Positions 1-6,100 of a stretch of DNA of 7,607 nt are shown here, piece by piece. The DNA is taken from assembly GCA_001831055.1 (NCBI GenBank), contig MIDO01000044.1, positions 1 through 7,607 on the forward strand. The letters are read 5' to 3'. The number at the start of each line of letters is the position of its first letter. Within the stretch, counting starts at the first letter, position 1. Under the pieces are notes generated by a model. That model saw only the letters and a list, made by a program, of their open reading frames with translations, was not told where the DNA came from and ran no database searches. Made by a program: the position numbers and the translations under genes. Source of the stretch: Verrucomicrobia bacterium GWC2_42_7. Lineage in GTDB: Bacteria > Verrucomicrobiota > Verrucomicrobiia > Opitutales > GWC2-42-7-A.

Positions 1-1
1 A

Positions 2-763
2 ATACTCACAGGCATTGTAGGTATTTGGATTCGCAAGGAGTTTTTAGGGAATTCAATGGTCCCCACAAACAATATTTTTTCAAACAAAACTCAAATACAA
101 AAAGATTACAGTCAACATATTACAAAAACAAACACCCTCTCCATAACTTCTTTGATCCTCCAACACCGCGCCCCCTTTGCCCGGGTAGTGGTTGTCTCCG
201 GGTTTTCCTACGCAACCTACATCATTCCCTTTGTATTCATGAACATCTTTGTCCCTCAAGTGACATCCATTTCGCTCGAATCAATGCTTGCTTGGAATAC
301 AACCTTCCTCTTCCTTGACCTCTGCTTACTCCCTTTCTTCGGGACGCTATCCGATAAATTTTCCAGAAAAACAATCCTCATCGTCGTGTCAGCCCTCATG
401 GCTTGTCTCTCTCCCCTATTCTTTTTCTTAATGGGATCCAACTCACTCTGCATCATCACATTAGTCCGAATTACCCTCATCCTCCTAGGTATCGCCTTCA
501 CCGCACCCTTCTACGCCTGGGCCACCGAACAATTTCCTCAAAAAAACGCAAAAATCCTCAGCGGCCTAGCCTACAGCATCGGAACCGAACTCTTCGGCCG
601 CACAACCCCCTTTCTCTGCCTCCTCCTCTGGAACTTCACCCACTCCACCCTCGCCCCCGCTATTTATTTGGTACCACTGTCTATTGTTACAATGGTATCT
701 TTGGGGGAACCGCTTTTGGTCACCCAAAAGCGTTCCCCCAAGCCCCCTTCGAAAAAGAGGTAG
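2..763 (+). CDS. MFS permease, C-terminal half (5' end outside window)
   Basis: This is the second half of a major facilitator superfamily transporter of the inner membrane, probably a solute:proton symporter of the ProP/metabolite-H+ symporter type. The frame is open to the left edge (first full codon at base 2), so the ATG at base 56 is internal; the 253 visible residues begin at the end of TM6 (GIVGIWIRKEF). After a polar cytoplasmic loop come six hydrophobic stretches that fit TM7 to TM12, with the MFS loop signature GTLSDKFSRK between TM8 and TM9. The C-terminal half is therefore complete. The last 19 residues (from GEPLLVTQ to SKKR) are a basic non-membrane tail encoded by a hairpin sequence (701-741) and its flank, and the TAG stop sits inside the next hairpin, so the native end may have been replaced by repeat DNA. 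The substrate cannot be assigned. MFS membership is fairly sure; the subfamily is inferred. Confidence 0.8.
   Translation: MLTGIVGIWIRKEFLGNSMVPTNNIFSNKTQIQKDYSQHITKTNTLSITSLILQHRAPFARVVVVSGFSYATYIIPFVFMNIFVPQVTSISLESMLAWNTTFLFLDLCLLPFFGTLSDKFSRKTILIVVSALMACLSPLFFFLMGSNSLCIITLVRITLILLGIAFTAPFYAWATEQFPQKNAKILSGLAYSIGTELFGRTTPFLCLLLWNFTHSTLAPAIYLVPLSIVTMVSLGEPLLVTQKRSPKPPSKKR
670..699 (+). repeat. Hairpin 1, within the permease 3' end
   Basis: Bases 670-680 pair with 689-699 (11 positions, one mismatch at 677/692 and one G-T wobble) around an 8-nt loop. It lies within the TM12 codons and is separated by one base from the next hairpin (701-741). The C-ending codon habit of the upstream permease sequence stops at about base 660, near where this structure begins. 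Confidence 0.5.
701..741 (+). repeat. Hairpin 2 with GGTCACCCAAAA tip
   Basis: Bases 701-719 pair with 724-741, giving 18 bp broken only by an unpaired C at 710. The 4-nt loop is TCAC and the stem base is a run of five G-C pairs. It is translated as part of the permease tail. No T-run follows directly, so alone it is a poor terminator. Its tip (GGTCACCCAAAA) recurs in inverted orientation in the hairpin at 1042-1085, although the outer stems differ. Confidence 0.75.
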
Positions 764-818
764 TTGCGCAGAGATAAAATTCCTAGGAATTTTATCTCTG
801 CGCAAACTTCTTTTTTTT
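751..818 (+). terminator. Long palindromic intrinsic terminator after the permease gene
   Basis: Bases 764-805 are a perfect 42-bp palindrome centred on CCTAGG. The pairing resumes outside it, 751-760 with 807-816 (two G-T wobbles), after a small internal bulge that contains the permease TAG stop (761-763). An A-run precedes the stem and eight T residues (811-818) form or follow its descending arm, the arrangement expected of a rho-independent terminator. At about 31 bp the stem is far longer than usual, so a mobile or repeat palindrome now serving as terminator is also possible. Confidence 0.7.
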
Positions 819-960
819 GGAGGGTGTTTGAGTGAAACGATATTTTTTAAAAAAATCCTGCCTTCTCAAAAATTGAACTGACGTTTTTCTGCTCCTCTTC
901 GAAAAAGAGTTATTTGCCCACAAAACTTCTTTCTTGAGAAACTCATACTATCTCCTAGTA

Positions 961-1019
961 TTTGCCCTTTTGTGTGAAATAGAAATTTGAAAAGTTTTTA
1001 TTTCATACAAAAGGGTAAG
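961..1019 (+). repeat. Hairpin 3, almost fully paired
   Basis: Bases 961-988 pair with 992-1019 around a 3-nt loop, with several G-T wobbles and no unpaired stem base. The strongest part is 965-980 against 1000-1015 (16 positions, one wobble). There is no downstream T-run. If transcribed with hldD it would be a strong structure in the leader. Confidence 0.7.
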
Positions 1020-1041
1020 AAACTCATTTTCAGAAAGGGGC

Positions 1042-1085
1042 TTGTGGAAAACTCATTTTGGGTGACCGAAATGGGTTTTCCACAA
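1042..1085 (+). repeat. Hairpin 4 in the hldD leader, GGTCACC tip inverted
   Basis: Bases 1042-1061 pair with 1066-1085: 20 bp with two wobbles and a 4-nt GTGA loop. The tip read on the minus strand is GGTCACCCAAAA, identical to the tip of the hairpin at 701-741. It ends 18 nt before the chosen hldD start, so in an mRNA it could influence initiation. Its descending arm contains an in-frame ATG (1071) that is a less likely start. Confidence 0.75.
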
Positions 1086-1103
1086 TCAAAGCAAATCCAC
1101 ATT

Positions 1104-2105
1104 ATGACAAAACTAGATCTTACGAAGGGGAAAATCATTGTTACGGGGGGAGCGGGCTTTATTGGAAGCGCGATTATTTGGGCGCTCAATAGGCGTGGAA
1201 TAGACAATATTCTTGTATCGGATTTTTTGGGAAATGACGATAAGTTTAAAAATCTTGTGCCCCTCAAGTTTGCTGATTATGTTGAGGCAGATGAGCTTGC
1301 AAAGCTTATTGAGGGCAATGATTCCTGTTTGCGAGAGGTGAAGGCTATTTTTCACCTGGGGGCCTGTTCTAGTACGACAGAGAAGGATGCGCGGTATCTT
1401 ATACACAATAATTACGATTATACGCGAAAGCTTGCAAAGTGGAGCATCGAACACGGCGTTGGGTTTGTTTACGCTTCTTCTGCAGCTACTTACGGGGATG
1501 GATCCCAGGGGATGAAGGATACAGATCCATTGGAACCATTGCGTCCGCTCAATATGTATGGCTACTCGAAGCATTTGTTCGACCTTTATGCTCAACAGCA
1601 GCAGTGGTTGACGCGCATATGCGGGGTCAAATATTTTAACGTTTTTGGGCCAAACGAAGGACACAAAGGCGATATGCGAAGCGTTGTTCATAAGGCTTAT
1701 GAACAAATCAAGGGCACAGGCCGGGTGTCTCTATTTAAGAGCTATCATCCTGATTTCCGCGATGGAGAACAAATGCGCGATTTCTTATATGTCAAGGACG
1801 CTGTCGCCATGACTTTGTTTTTGATGGAAAATGGTTGCACGGGCATCTATAATCTAGGCTCAGGAAAAGCTCATACTTGGCTGGATCTGGTCCATCCGAT
1901 CTTTGAGGCACTGAATCTCCCTGCAGCGATTGATTTTATCCCCATGCCCGAATCTCTGCGCGCAAAATACCAATATTTTACGCAGGCAGACATTTCCAAA
2001 TTGCGGTCCGTTGGTTACACAAAAGAAATAACCCCTCTTGCATCCGCAGTCACCGATTATGTAAAAAATTACCTGGCCGTAGGGCGCTATTTAGGAGATG
2101 AGTAA
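1104..2105 (+). CDS. hldD: ADP-L-glycero-D-manno-heptose 6-epimerase
   Basis: The enzyme converts ADP-D-glycero- to ADP-L-glycero-beta-D-manno-heptose in the cytoplasm, the last step of making the activated heptose for the LPS inner core. It is an NAD(P)-binding Rossmann short-chain dehydrogenase/epimerase. Visible motifs are GGAGFIG (residues 15-21, dinucleotide binding), GACSSTT (86-92), YASSAATYG (123-131), the catalytic YGYSK (Tyr152, Lys156) and FNVFGPNEGHKGDMRS, diagnostic for HldD. At 333 residues it is slightly longer than the roughly 310 of enterobacterial HldD. The frame is open back to an ATG at 987, but those 39 codons cross two long hairpins and have no family counterpart; ATG 1104 places the nucleotide-binding strand at the usual distance from the N-terminus. 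No clear ribosome binding site precedes it. No other LPS gene is beside it. Confidence 0.95.
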   Translation: MTKLDLTKGKIIVTGGAGFIGSAIIWALNRRGIDNILVSDFLGNDDKFKNLVPLKFADYVEADELAKLIEGNDSCLREVKAIFHLGACSSTTEKDARYLIHNNYDYTRKLAKWSIEHGVGFVYASSAATYGDGSQGMKDTDPLEPLRPLNMYGYSKHLFDLYAQQQQWLTRICGVKYFNVFGPNEGHKGDMRSVVHKAYEQIKGTGRVSLFKSYHPDFRDGEQMRDFLYVKDAVAMTLFLMENGCTGIYNLGSGKAHTWLDLVHPIFEALNLPAAIDFIPMPESLRAKYQYFTQADISKLRSVGYTKEITPLASAVTDYVKNYLAVGRYLGDE

Positions 2106-2143
2106 TTTTTAGGGAGCTGGGAAGGCCCAACAGCCTCCCAAAA
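2106..2143. terminator. Stem-loop terminator after hldD
   Basis: Starting right after the hldD stop, 2112-2119 pairs with 2131-2139 (8 bp, C2134 bulged), flanked by a T-run on the left (2106-2110) and an A-run on the right (2140-2143). On the plus strand the T-rich stretch follows four bases later (2144-2150), so it may end hldD transcripts weakly. On the minus strand the T-run is immediate. A bidirectional terminator is the simplest reading. Confidence 0.45.
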
Positions 2144-2196
2144 TCCTTTTCTCAAAGCCCCTTTCCGAAAGGAATAAATTCCGCCTGTCTTTTTGG

Positions 2197-2227
2197 TTGA
2201 CTTCTTTCGGATAGCCACTTTTATCTA
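2197..2227 (+). promoter_or_regulatory. Possible sigma-70-type promoter for the 2255 gene
   Basis: TTGACT (2197-2202) matches five of six -35 consensus bases. A weak -10 candidate TATCTA lies at 2222-2227, with a 19-nt spacer. The placement after the hldD terminator and before the ATG at 2255 fits, but the -10 match is poor. Confidence 0.3.
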
Positions 2228-2254
2228 CTCCCTTACTTATTACATCCAACACCC

Positions 2255-3154
2255 ATGAGAATCCATAAAACAATTCTATACATAACTCATTGCCTTGCAG
2301 CAAGTTCACTATTTGGAACCGTTACATTTAAATTCCAGCACACTAGCTCAACAGAAAATACAAGTATCGTATATCCCAACCTAGCTGATTTTTGTCAACA
2401 ATTTCCATATTCAGGCTACTATAAGGGCTTATCCAATAAGGAACTTGTCGGACAGTTAGAAATTACACTTGGGAATGAAGAAGTTGCATCACAATCAGAG
2501 CTAAGTCGATTGGAATGGGCAAAAAAAGTCCTTGAGAACCCCAAACTTTGCCGTATTTGTGCGGAAATAGAGAGCATTAGCCTATCGCCAGGTCTTTCAT
2601 TTGCGTTCATTTTAAGTCACCAGGAAAGTTTTCCCAAAATAAAGGACCATTTCCCAGTAGTACAAGAAGAGCCTATTATTTATTATAAACAACCCAAAGT
2701 CGTGGCCCAGCACTGCAAAGGAGAGGTTCTCAACTTCAAATCTTGGGACGACTTCGAAGCTAGCCTCAAACAAATGGAAGATCCTTCATTTTCCCGTCTG
2801 ACATTAGAAAGTTCCAATGCATCAGAAGAAAAATTCTTGTTTGAAACGATGGAAAAGGTTGAAGGTTTACACCGTTATGCAGCCAAGATCACGGTCATTT
2901 GGAAAAAAAAGAAATTTCAGGGTCGTACGCCAGACCTCCGTCTTTTTAACAAAGAAGATATATGGGAAACGCCACAAATGGACGGAGAAGACGCATTTTT
3001 TCCATTCCAATTCGATGAACAAAGGCTAAGTCCCATTACAGAGACAGAATATTCGAGTCAATACGTGGGTTATAAGTCTGTTAATGCCCCCTGCTATAGA
3101 AGCATAGTAAAAACATGGGGATTGGAACTAAATCCTTGTAACCCTAGACCATAA
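2255..3154 (+). CDS. Unrecognised protein with an N-terminal export signal
   Basis: I do not recognise this 299-residue protein. The N-terminus (MRIHKTILYITHCLAASSLFGTV) has basic residues, a hydrophobic core and small residues near position 20, like a Sec signal peptide or a single membrane anchor. The rest is polar and mixed, with a CRIC pair near residue 97, scattered single cysteines, a KKKK patch near 220 and a Pro/Cys-containing C-terminus (NPCNPRP). There is no repeat, coiled coil or catalytic motif I can name. The start is chosen because it gives the signal-like leader and follows the hldD terminator; no Shine-Dalgarno sequence is seen. The next gene begins 24 nt after its stop, so the two may be co-transcribed. 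Its DNA is more AT-rich than hldD or mutL and lacks their G-to-C drift, which hints at recent acquisition or fast evolution. Confidence 0.7.
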   Translation: MRIHKTILYITHCLAASSLFGTVTFKFQHTSSTENTSIVYPNLADFCQQFPYSGYYKGLSNKELVGQLEITLGNEEVASQSELSRLEWAKKVLENPKLCRICAEIESISLSPGLSFAFILSHQESFPKIKDHFPVVQEEPIIYYKQPKVVAQHCKGEVLNFKSWDDFEASLKQMEDPSFSRLTLESSNASEEKFLFETMEKVEGLHRYAAKITVIWKKKKFQGRTPDLRLFNKEDIWETPQMDGEDAFFPFQFDEQRLSPITETEYSSQYVGYKSVNAPCYRSIVKTWGLELNPCNPRP

Positions 3155-3178
3155 ACACGCACATTTTCCCCGATTCCA

Positions 3179-3586
3179 ATGAAAACACTTAAAATTTTTC
3201 TATGCTTTTTGGCTATAACGAATATCTCCTTTGCTTTGTCAATAAAAGTTGTACTAAGAGGAGAGCTTATAAACGGCGAGTACAGTTTTGACTCCTATCT
3301 CTACAAAAACAACGTCGATGAATTGATTCGAGATTTTCGCCCTCCCTTCTCTTTAAAAAGATACGAAGCGGCTCTACATATCAAAGAGGTTGATTACAAA
3401 ACAATGCAGGCCCTCCTTTCTCTTTTAAATGAAAAGAAAATACACTTCCCTGTCATCCGAATTCAATGGGACAATCCTGCTCAAGCTCAAGATTGTCTTC
3501 TAGAGGGTTATAGTCATTCTGTAAAAGCACGAGGATATGATGTTTACGAAAAAATACAGATGCAAACCCGCTCTCCCGAAAAATAG
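3179..3586 (+). CDS. Unrecognised small protein with signal peptide
   Basis: This 135-residue protein matches no family I know. It starts with a clear Sec-type signal peptide: MKTLK, then a hydrophobic core (IFLCFLAITNISF), then ALS, where cleavage after Ala19 or Ala20 is plausible. The mature part of about 115 residues is mixed alpha/beta-like and charged (IKVVLRGELINGEYSF; later a KTMQALLSLLNEKK helix) and has one cysteine (in QDCLLEG). It is therefore probably periplasmic or secreted. Only 24 nt separate it from the upstream unknown gene, with no terminator between, so a two-gene unit is likely. The DNA is AT-rich (about one third G+C in its first line), lower than in the flanking conserved genes. 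No ribosome binding site is visible before the ATG. Confidence 0.7.
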   Translation: MKTLKIFLCFLAITNISFALSIKVVLRGELINGEYSFDSYLYKNNVDELIRDFRPPFSLKRYEAALHIKEVDYKTMQALLSLLNEKKIHFPVIRIQWDNPAQAQDCLLEGYSHSVKARGYDVYEKIQMQTRSPEK

Positions 3587-3601
3587 TTTTCTAAAAAATA
3601 A

Positions 3602-3630
3602 TTTAAGTTGAAAAAATCCCTTTCTATCAT
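3602..3630 (+). promoter_or_regulatory. Possible mutL promoter
   Basis: TATCAT (3625-3630) matches five of six -10 bases. A weak -35 (TTTAAG, 3602-3607) lies 17 nt upstream in an A/T-rich stretch. Transcription would start only about 9 nt before the mutL ATG, giving a very short leader, consistent with the missing Shine-Dalgarno sequence. An alternative -35 is TTGAAA at 3608-3613. Confidence 0.3.
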
Positions 3631-3645
3631 TAAGCAATAAGCTGG

Positions 3646-5454
3646 ATGACAAAAATACATGTATTGCCTGATAACGTCGTTAATCAAATCGCAGCAGGTG
3701 AGGTTATCGAGCGTCCAGTTGCAGTCGTTAAGGAGCTGATAGAAAACAGTATAGATGCGGGTTCTACACGAATAGAAGTTGAATTTCGTTCGGGAGGAAA
3801 AAACTACATTCGAATCGAAGACAATGGTTGCGGTATGACGGAAGAAGAAGTCCTTCTCTGTATCGAACGCCATGCCACCAGCAAAATCAAAGAGGTACAC
3901 GATCTCCAGCACGTAATGAGCTTCGGATTTCGTGGAGAAGCCATTCCATCCATCGCAAGCATCTCAAAGTTCACCCTGCAATCTCGCCCCCCAGAAGCCG
4001 TCAGCGGAACCGAAATATTCATAAATGGAGGGAAATTCATTCACAAACGGGCTTGCGGAATGCCCGTAGGCACACGTATTGAAGTTTCACACCTCTTCAG
4101 TAGCGTTCCTGTCCGGAGAAAGTTTCTAAAGTCCGATAAAACAGAAGCCGCCCAGATTACCCAATTGATCCGCATTTACGCCATCGCACATCCAGAAGTT
4201 TCTTTCACCCTAATCGAAGATGGAAAAAAAGTCTTCCGATCGCCCATCTGCAACACACTCAACGAGCGAGTTTTGAACATTTTCGGAGAAGAAATTGCCA
4301 ATAGCATAATACAAATCAATGCCTCAGAAGGGACCCTCTCGCTGTCCGGACTTGTCAGCAAACCAGGAATCAGCCGCTCCAATAAACAAGAGATGATAAC
4401 GGTCGTCAATGGCCGCCCTGTAGACTGTCGCGTCTTCAATTTTGCAATCGTCGAAAGTTACTTTTCATTCATCCCTAAAGGACGCTACCCAATCGCCTTT
4501 CTCTTCCTTCAAATAGATCCCGCTGCTATCGATGTCAATGTCCATCCCGCAAAGCGCGAGATTCGTTTCCGCAATGAGCCCCTCCTTCGTTCTTTTATCG
4601 TAAAAACAATCCAACAATCCCTTCATCTTCCCTCTTCATTGACTCCCTTTTTTGAAAAAAAAGATCCCATTCCCTCTTTTGACCCTTTACTCCCACCTCC
4701 TGCTCTGCCCCAACCTATCCACATCCAAACCCTATCGGTATCCTCACCCCGTGCGATCTCACCATTCACAAAAACGGAAGATACAACACAATACAAGAAA
4801 TTCATTAACAACGTCTTACAAGAAAAAGCACCCTCCTATGCTTCGAAATCAACTTTCTTAGAAAAAAACGAAAAATCTTTTTTAAACTGGAAATTCATTT
4901 GTAACCTGAAAAACGAAAACGGTCTTTTTGAAACCCAAGAAGGCCTTCTCTTTTTAAACTGGCGCGCCGCACACGAACGCATCGCATACGATCAAATTCT
5001 ATCCTCCCTTCTCGAGAAAAACACCCCTTCTCAGCCGCTCCTTTTCCCTATCCCAGTTGATTTTGACCCCGTTACCGCAGCTGCCCTAGAGGAAAACCTA
5101 GAATTTCTCCTCCAACACGGAATCGAAGTCAACCCCTTCGGTCGCAACTTGTTCCGAATCGAAGCACTCCCCATCTGGATATCAACCGGCAAAGAAGAAC
5201 TCTTTGTCAGACAATTGGCTGACTTTTCCCGCGAATACGGCATTTTTATCAAAAAACCAGAAGCCGTATACGATCAAATAGCTCAAATCGCCATCGCCAA
5301 AGCCTCCAATTTTCTCTCCCCCACTACCCCCTCCGACGCCACTACCCTCGCCTCAAAGCTCATGCAATGCAAAAACGCCATCGTCTCCCCAACCGGCAAA
5401 CCCACCCTCTTCGAAACCTCACTCTCCGAAATCAACCGTAAGTTCAATACGTGA
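3646..5454 (+). CDS. mutL: DNA mismatch repair protein MutL
   Basis: MutL couples mismatch recognition by MutS to strand removal in the cytoplasm. The 602 residues match the usual length. The N-terminal GHKL ATPase is intact: NQIAAGEVIERP (13-24), catalytic Glu30 and Mg-binding Asn34 in KELIENSIDAG, DNGCGM (59-64), RHATSKI (75-81) and GFRGEA (94-99), followed by the transducer domain with VNGRPVD and the NVHPAKREIRF segment. A Pro/Ser-rich linker runs from about residue 330 to 420, then comes the C-terminal dimerisation domain. There the endonuclease motif DQHA(X)2E(X)4E reads N438-W-R-A-A-H-E444 and D449, and the usual CPHGRP reads SPTGKP (581-586), so most metal-site residues are replaced and nicking activity is doubtful. 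ATG 3646 places the first motif at the standard distance. mutS is not in the window. The 3' end of the gene is extremely C-rich on the coding strand. Confidence 0.96.
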   Translation: MTKIHVLPDNVVNQIAAGEVIERPVAVVKELIENSIDAGSTRIEVEFRSGGKNYIRIEDNGCGMTEEEVLLCIERHATSKIKEVHDLQHVMSFGFRGEAIPSIASISKFTLQSRPPEAVSGTEIFINGGKFIHKRACGMPVGTRIEVSHLFSSVPVRRKFLKSDKTEAAQITQLIRIYAIAHPEVSFTLIEDGKKVFRSPICNTLNERVLNIFGEEIANSIIQINASEGTLSLSGLVSKPGISRSNKQEMITVVNGRPVDCRVFNFAIVESYFSFIPKGRYPIAFLFLQIDPAAIDVNVHPAKREIRFRNEPLLRSFIVKTIQQSLHLPSSLTPFFEKKDPIPSFDPLLPPPALPQPIHIQTLSVSSPRAISPFTKTEDTTQYKKFINNVLQEKAPSYASKSTFLEKNEKSFLNWKFICNLKNENGLFETQEGLLFLNWRAAHERIAYDQILSSLLEKNTPSQPLLFPIPVDFDPVTAAALEENLEFLLQHGIEVNPFGRNLFRIEALPIWISTGKEELFVRQLADFSREYGIFIKKPEAVYDQIAQIAIAKASNFLSPTTPSDATTLASKLMQCKNAIVSPTGKPTLFETSLSEINRKFNT

Positions 5455-5528
5455 TCTTGGGAAAACTGCTTTTGGAAGTGGGTTGGAGAAATCAACCTTT
5501 ATGGAAATAGTCTTTACCTTCTAATTCT

Positions 5529-5573
5529 CAGAAGGAAAACACCCGTTCAAGATTTTGAGAGGGCGGATTTTTT
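5529..5573 (+). terminator. mutL terminator, repeat unit A
   Basis: Bases 5542-5550 pair with 5555-5563 (one mismatch, one wobble, 4-nt loop), followed by CGGA and six T residues (5568-5573). It lies about 75 nt past the mutL stop on the same strand. Its cag-aa(g)-aaacaccc-ttcaag-ttttga-gggcgg layout parallels the terminator at 5901-5947, so both belong to the same repeat family. Confidence 0.6.
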
Positions 5574-5679
5574 GTCCTCTTGGTGTACTCAACCTACTTG
5601 AAAGTGGAGTCACATTGAAGTGTTTTTATAACAGCCTGATTTTTCTGATTTTCTATTGAAAGAGACTCTGTTTAACTAT

Positions 5680-5731
5680 AGACTGGGGTCTATTGCCTTG
5701 CATCTTTGCAAAAAACAATAGACCCCAGTCT
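5680..5731. repeat. Perfect 16-bp inverted repeat, two-tier stem-loop
   Basis: Bases 5680-5695 pair perfectly with 5716-5731. Inside the 20-nt loop a second stem forms (5698-5702 with 5707-5711). A/T-rich sequence flanks both sides, so it could terminate transcription from either direction. It resembles none of the other repeats here beyond the short word atagacccca, which recurs at 5896-5905. Confidence 0.75.
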
Positions 5732-5835
5732 TTGTGATTATTCTATTTATTATTAATATGAGATGTTCTTTCTCTATAGTTTAGTTTCCTGAACGATTCC
5801 AAATACCTCCATTCTCAAGTGTATTGAGTATATAA

Positions 5836-5875
5836 CCCCGCAGAAAGATGTTAGCTTAAGTTTTCGAGTAGGCTG
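5836..5875 (+). repeat. Solitary repeat left end, unit C
   Basis: The stretch CCCCGCAGAAAGATGTTAGC, then TTAAG, two T and TTCGAG, matches the left end of full repeat E (6164-6200) with a few differences. No matching right arm is found nearby, so this is a truncated copy or a half-element. Confidence 0.65.
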
Positions 5876-5900
5876 ACTATTGTTCGCTTCCTCATATAGA

Positions 5901-5947
5901 CCCCACAGAAAAACACCCCTTCAAGTTTTGAAGGGCGGGCTTTTTTT
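5901..5947 (+). terminator. Strong intrinsic terminator, repeat unit B
   Basis: Bases 5917-5924 pair perfectly with 5928-5935 around a GTT loop, followed by CGGGC and seven T residues (5941-5947). The unit begins with CCCCACAGAAA, the same flank as full repeat E. On the plus strand it would stop any mutL transcripts that pass unit A. Confidence 0.65.
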
Positions 5948-5966
5948 GCTCTCTTCATCCACAATC

Positions 5967-6100
5967 CAGCAGAAAGGCATTAGTTCAGGATTTCCGAGCA
6001 GGCGGGGCAAGGTGAACACGACCGAGCGTACATACGTACCTGAGGAAGTGTGAATCAGCAGACCAACGAACTCGAAAACTGAAATAATGTTTTTCTGCAG
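5967..6100. repeat. Full palindromic repeat D (134 bp)
   Basis: The ends pair as imperfect inverted repeats: 5969-5988 with 6079-6098 (one mismatch, two wobbles), then 5991-5998 with 6071-6078 (one mismatch) after a two-base bulge. The interior (GGCGGGGCAAGGTGAACACG onward, then GTGTGAATC) aligns with that of repeat E. The size and imperfect palindrome recall ERIC-type bacterial repeats, but the sequence is not one I know. It carries no reading frame of its own. Confidence 0.75.

Larger units (their letters stand above)
764..1103. other. 340-nt palindrome-rich gap between permease gene and hldD
   Basis: I see no credible gene here. The stretch holds the descending arm of the long palindrome, a short A/T palindrome near 843-857, a second copy of the cttcgaaaaagag motif (897-909, itself folding as a 5-bp hairpin), a 6-bp hairpin at 945-961, and two long hairpins at 961-1019 and 1042-1085. 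The word aaactcat recurs at 940-947, 1020-1027 and 1050-1056 (last copy aactcat). An hldD promoter should lie here or upstream, but I cannot point to convincing -35 and -10 boxes. Confidence 0.6.

Noticed and set aside
56..58. ATG at 56 as the permease start
   Set aside because: The frame is open upstream to the window edge and the preceding residues (GIVGIWIRKEF) look like the end of TM6, so this Met is internal.
566..805. 79-codon minus-strand frame opposite the permease 3' end
   Set aside because: It lies antisense to TM11-12 codons and ends inside the long palindrome; its low-complexity Gly/Glu content is typical of a shadow frame.
987..1103. N-terminal extension of hldD by 39 codons
   Set aside because: The extension is encoded by two hairpins and has no counterpart in the epimerase family; the Rossmann motif sits correctly from ATG 1104.
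2109..2309. 66-codon minus-strand frame between hldD and the next gene
   Set aside because: It overlaps the start of the 2255 gene and a terminator hairpin, and has no protein-like features.
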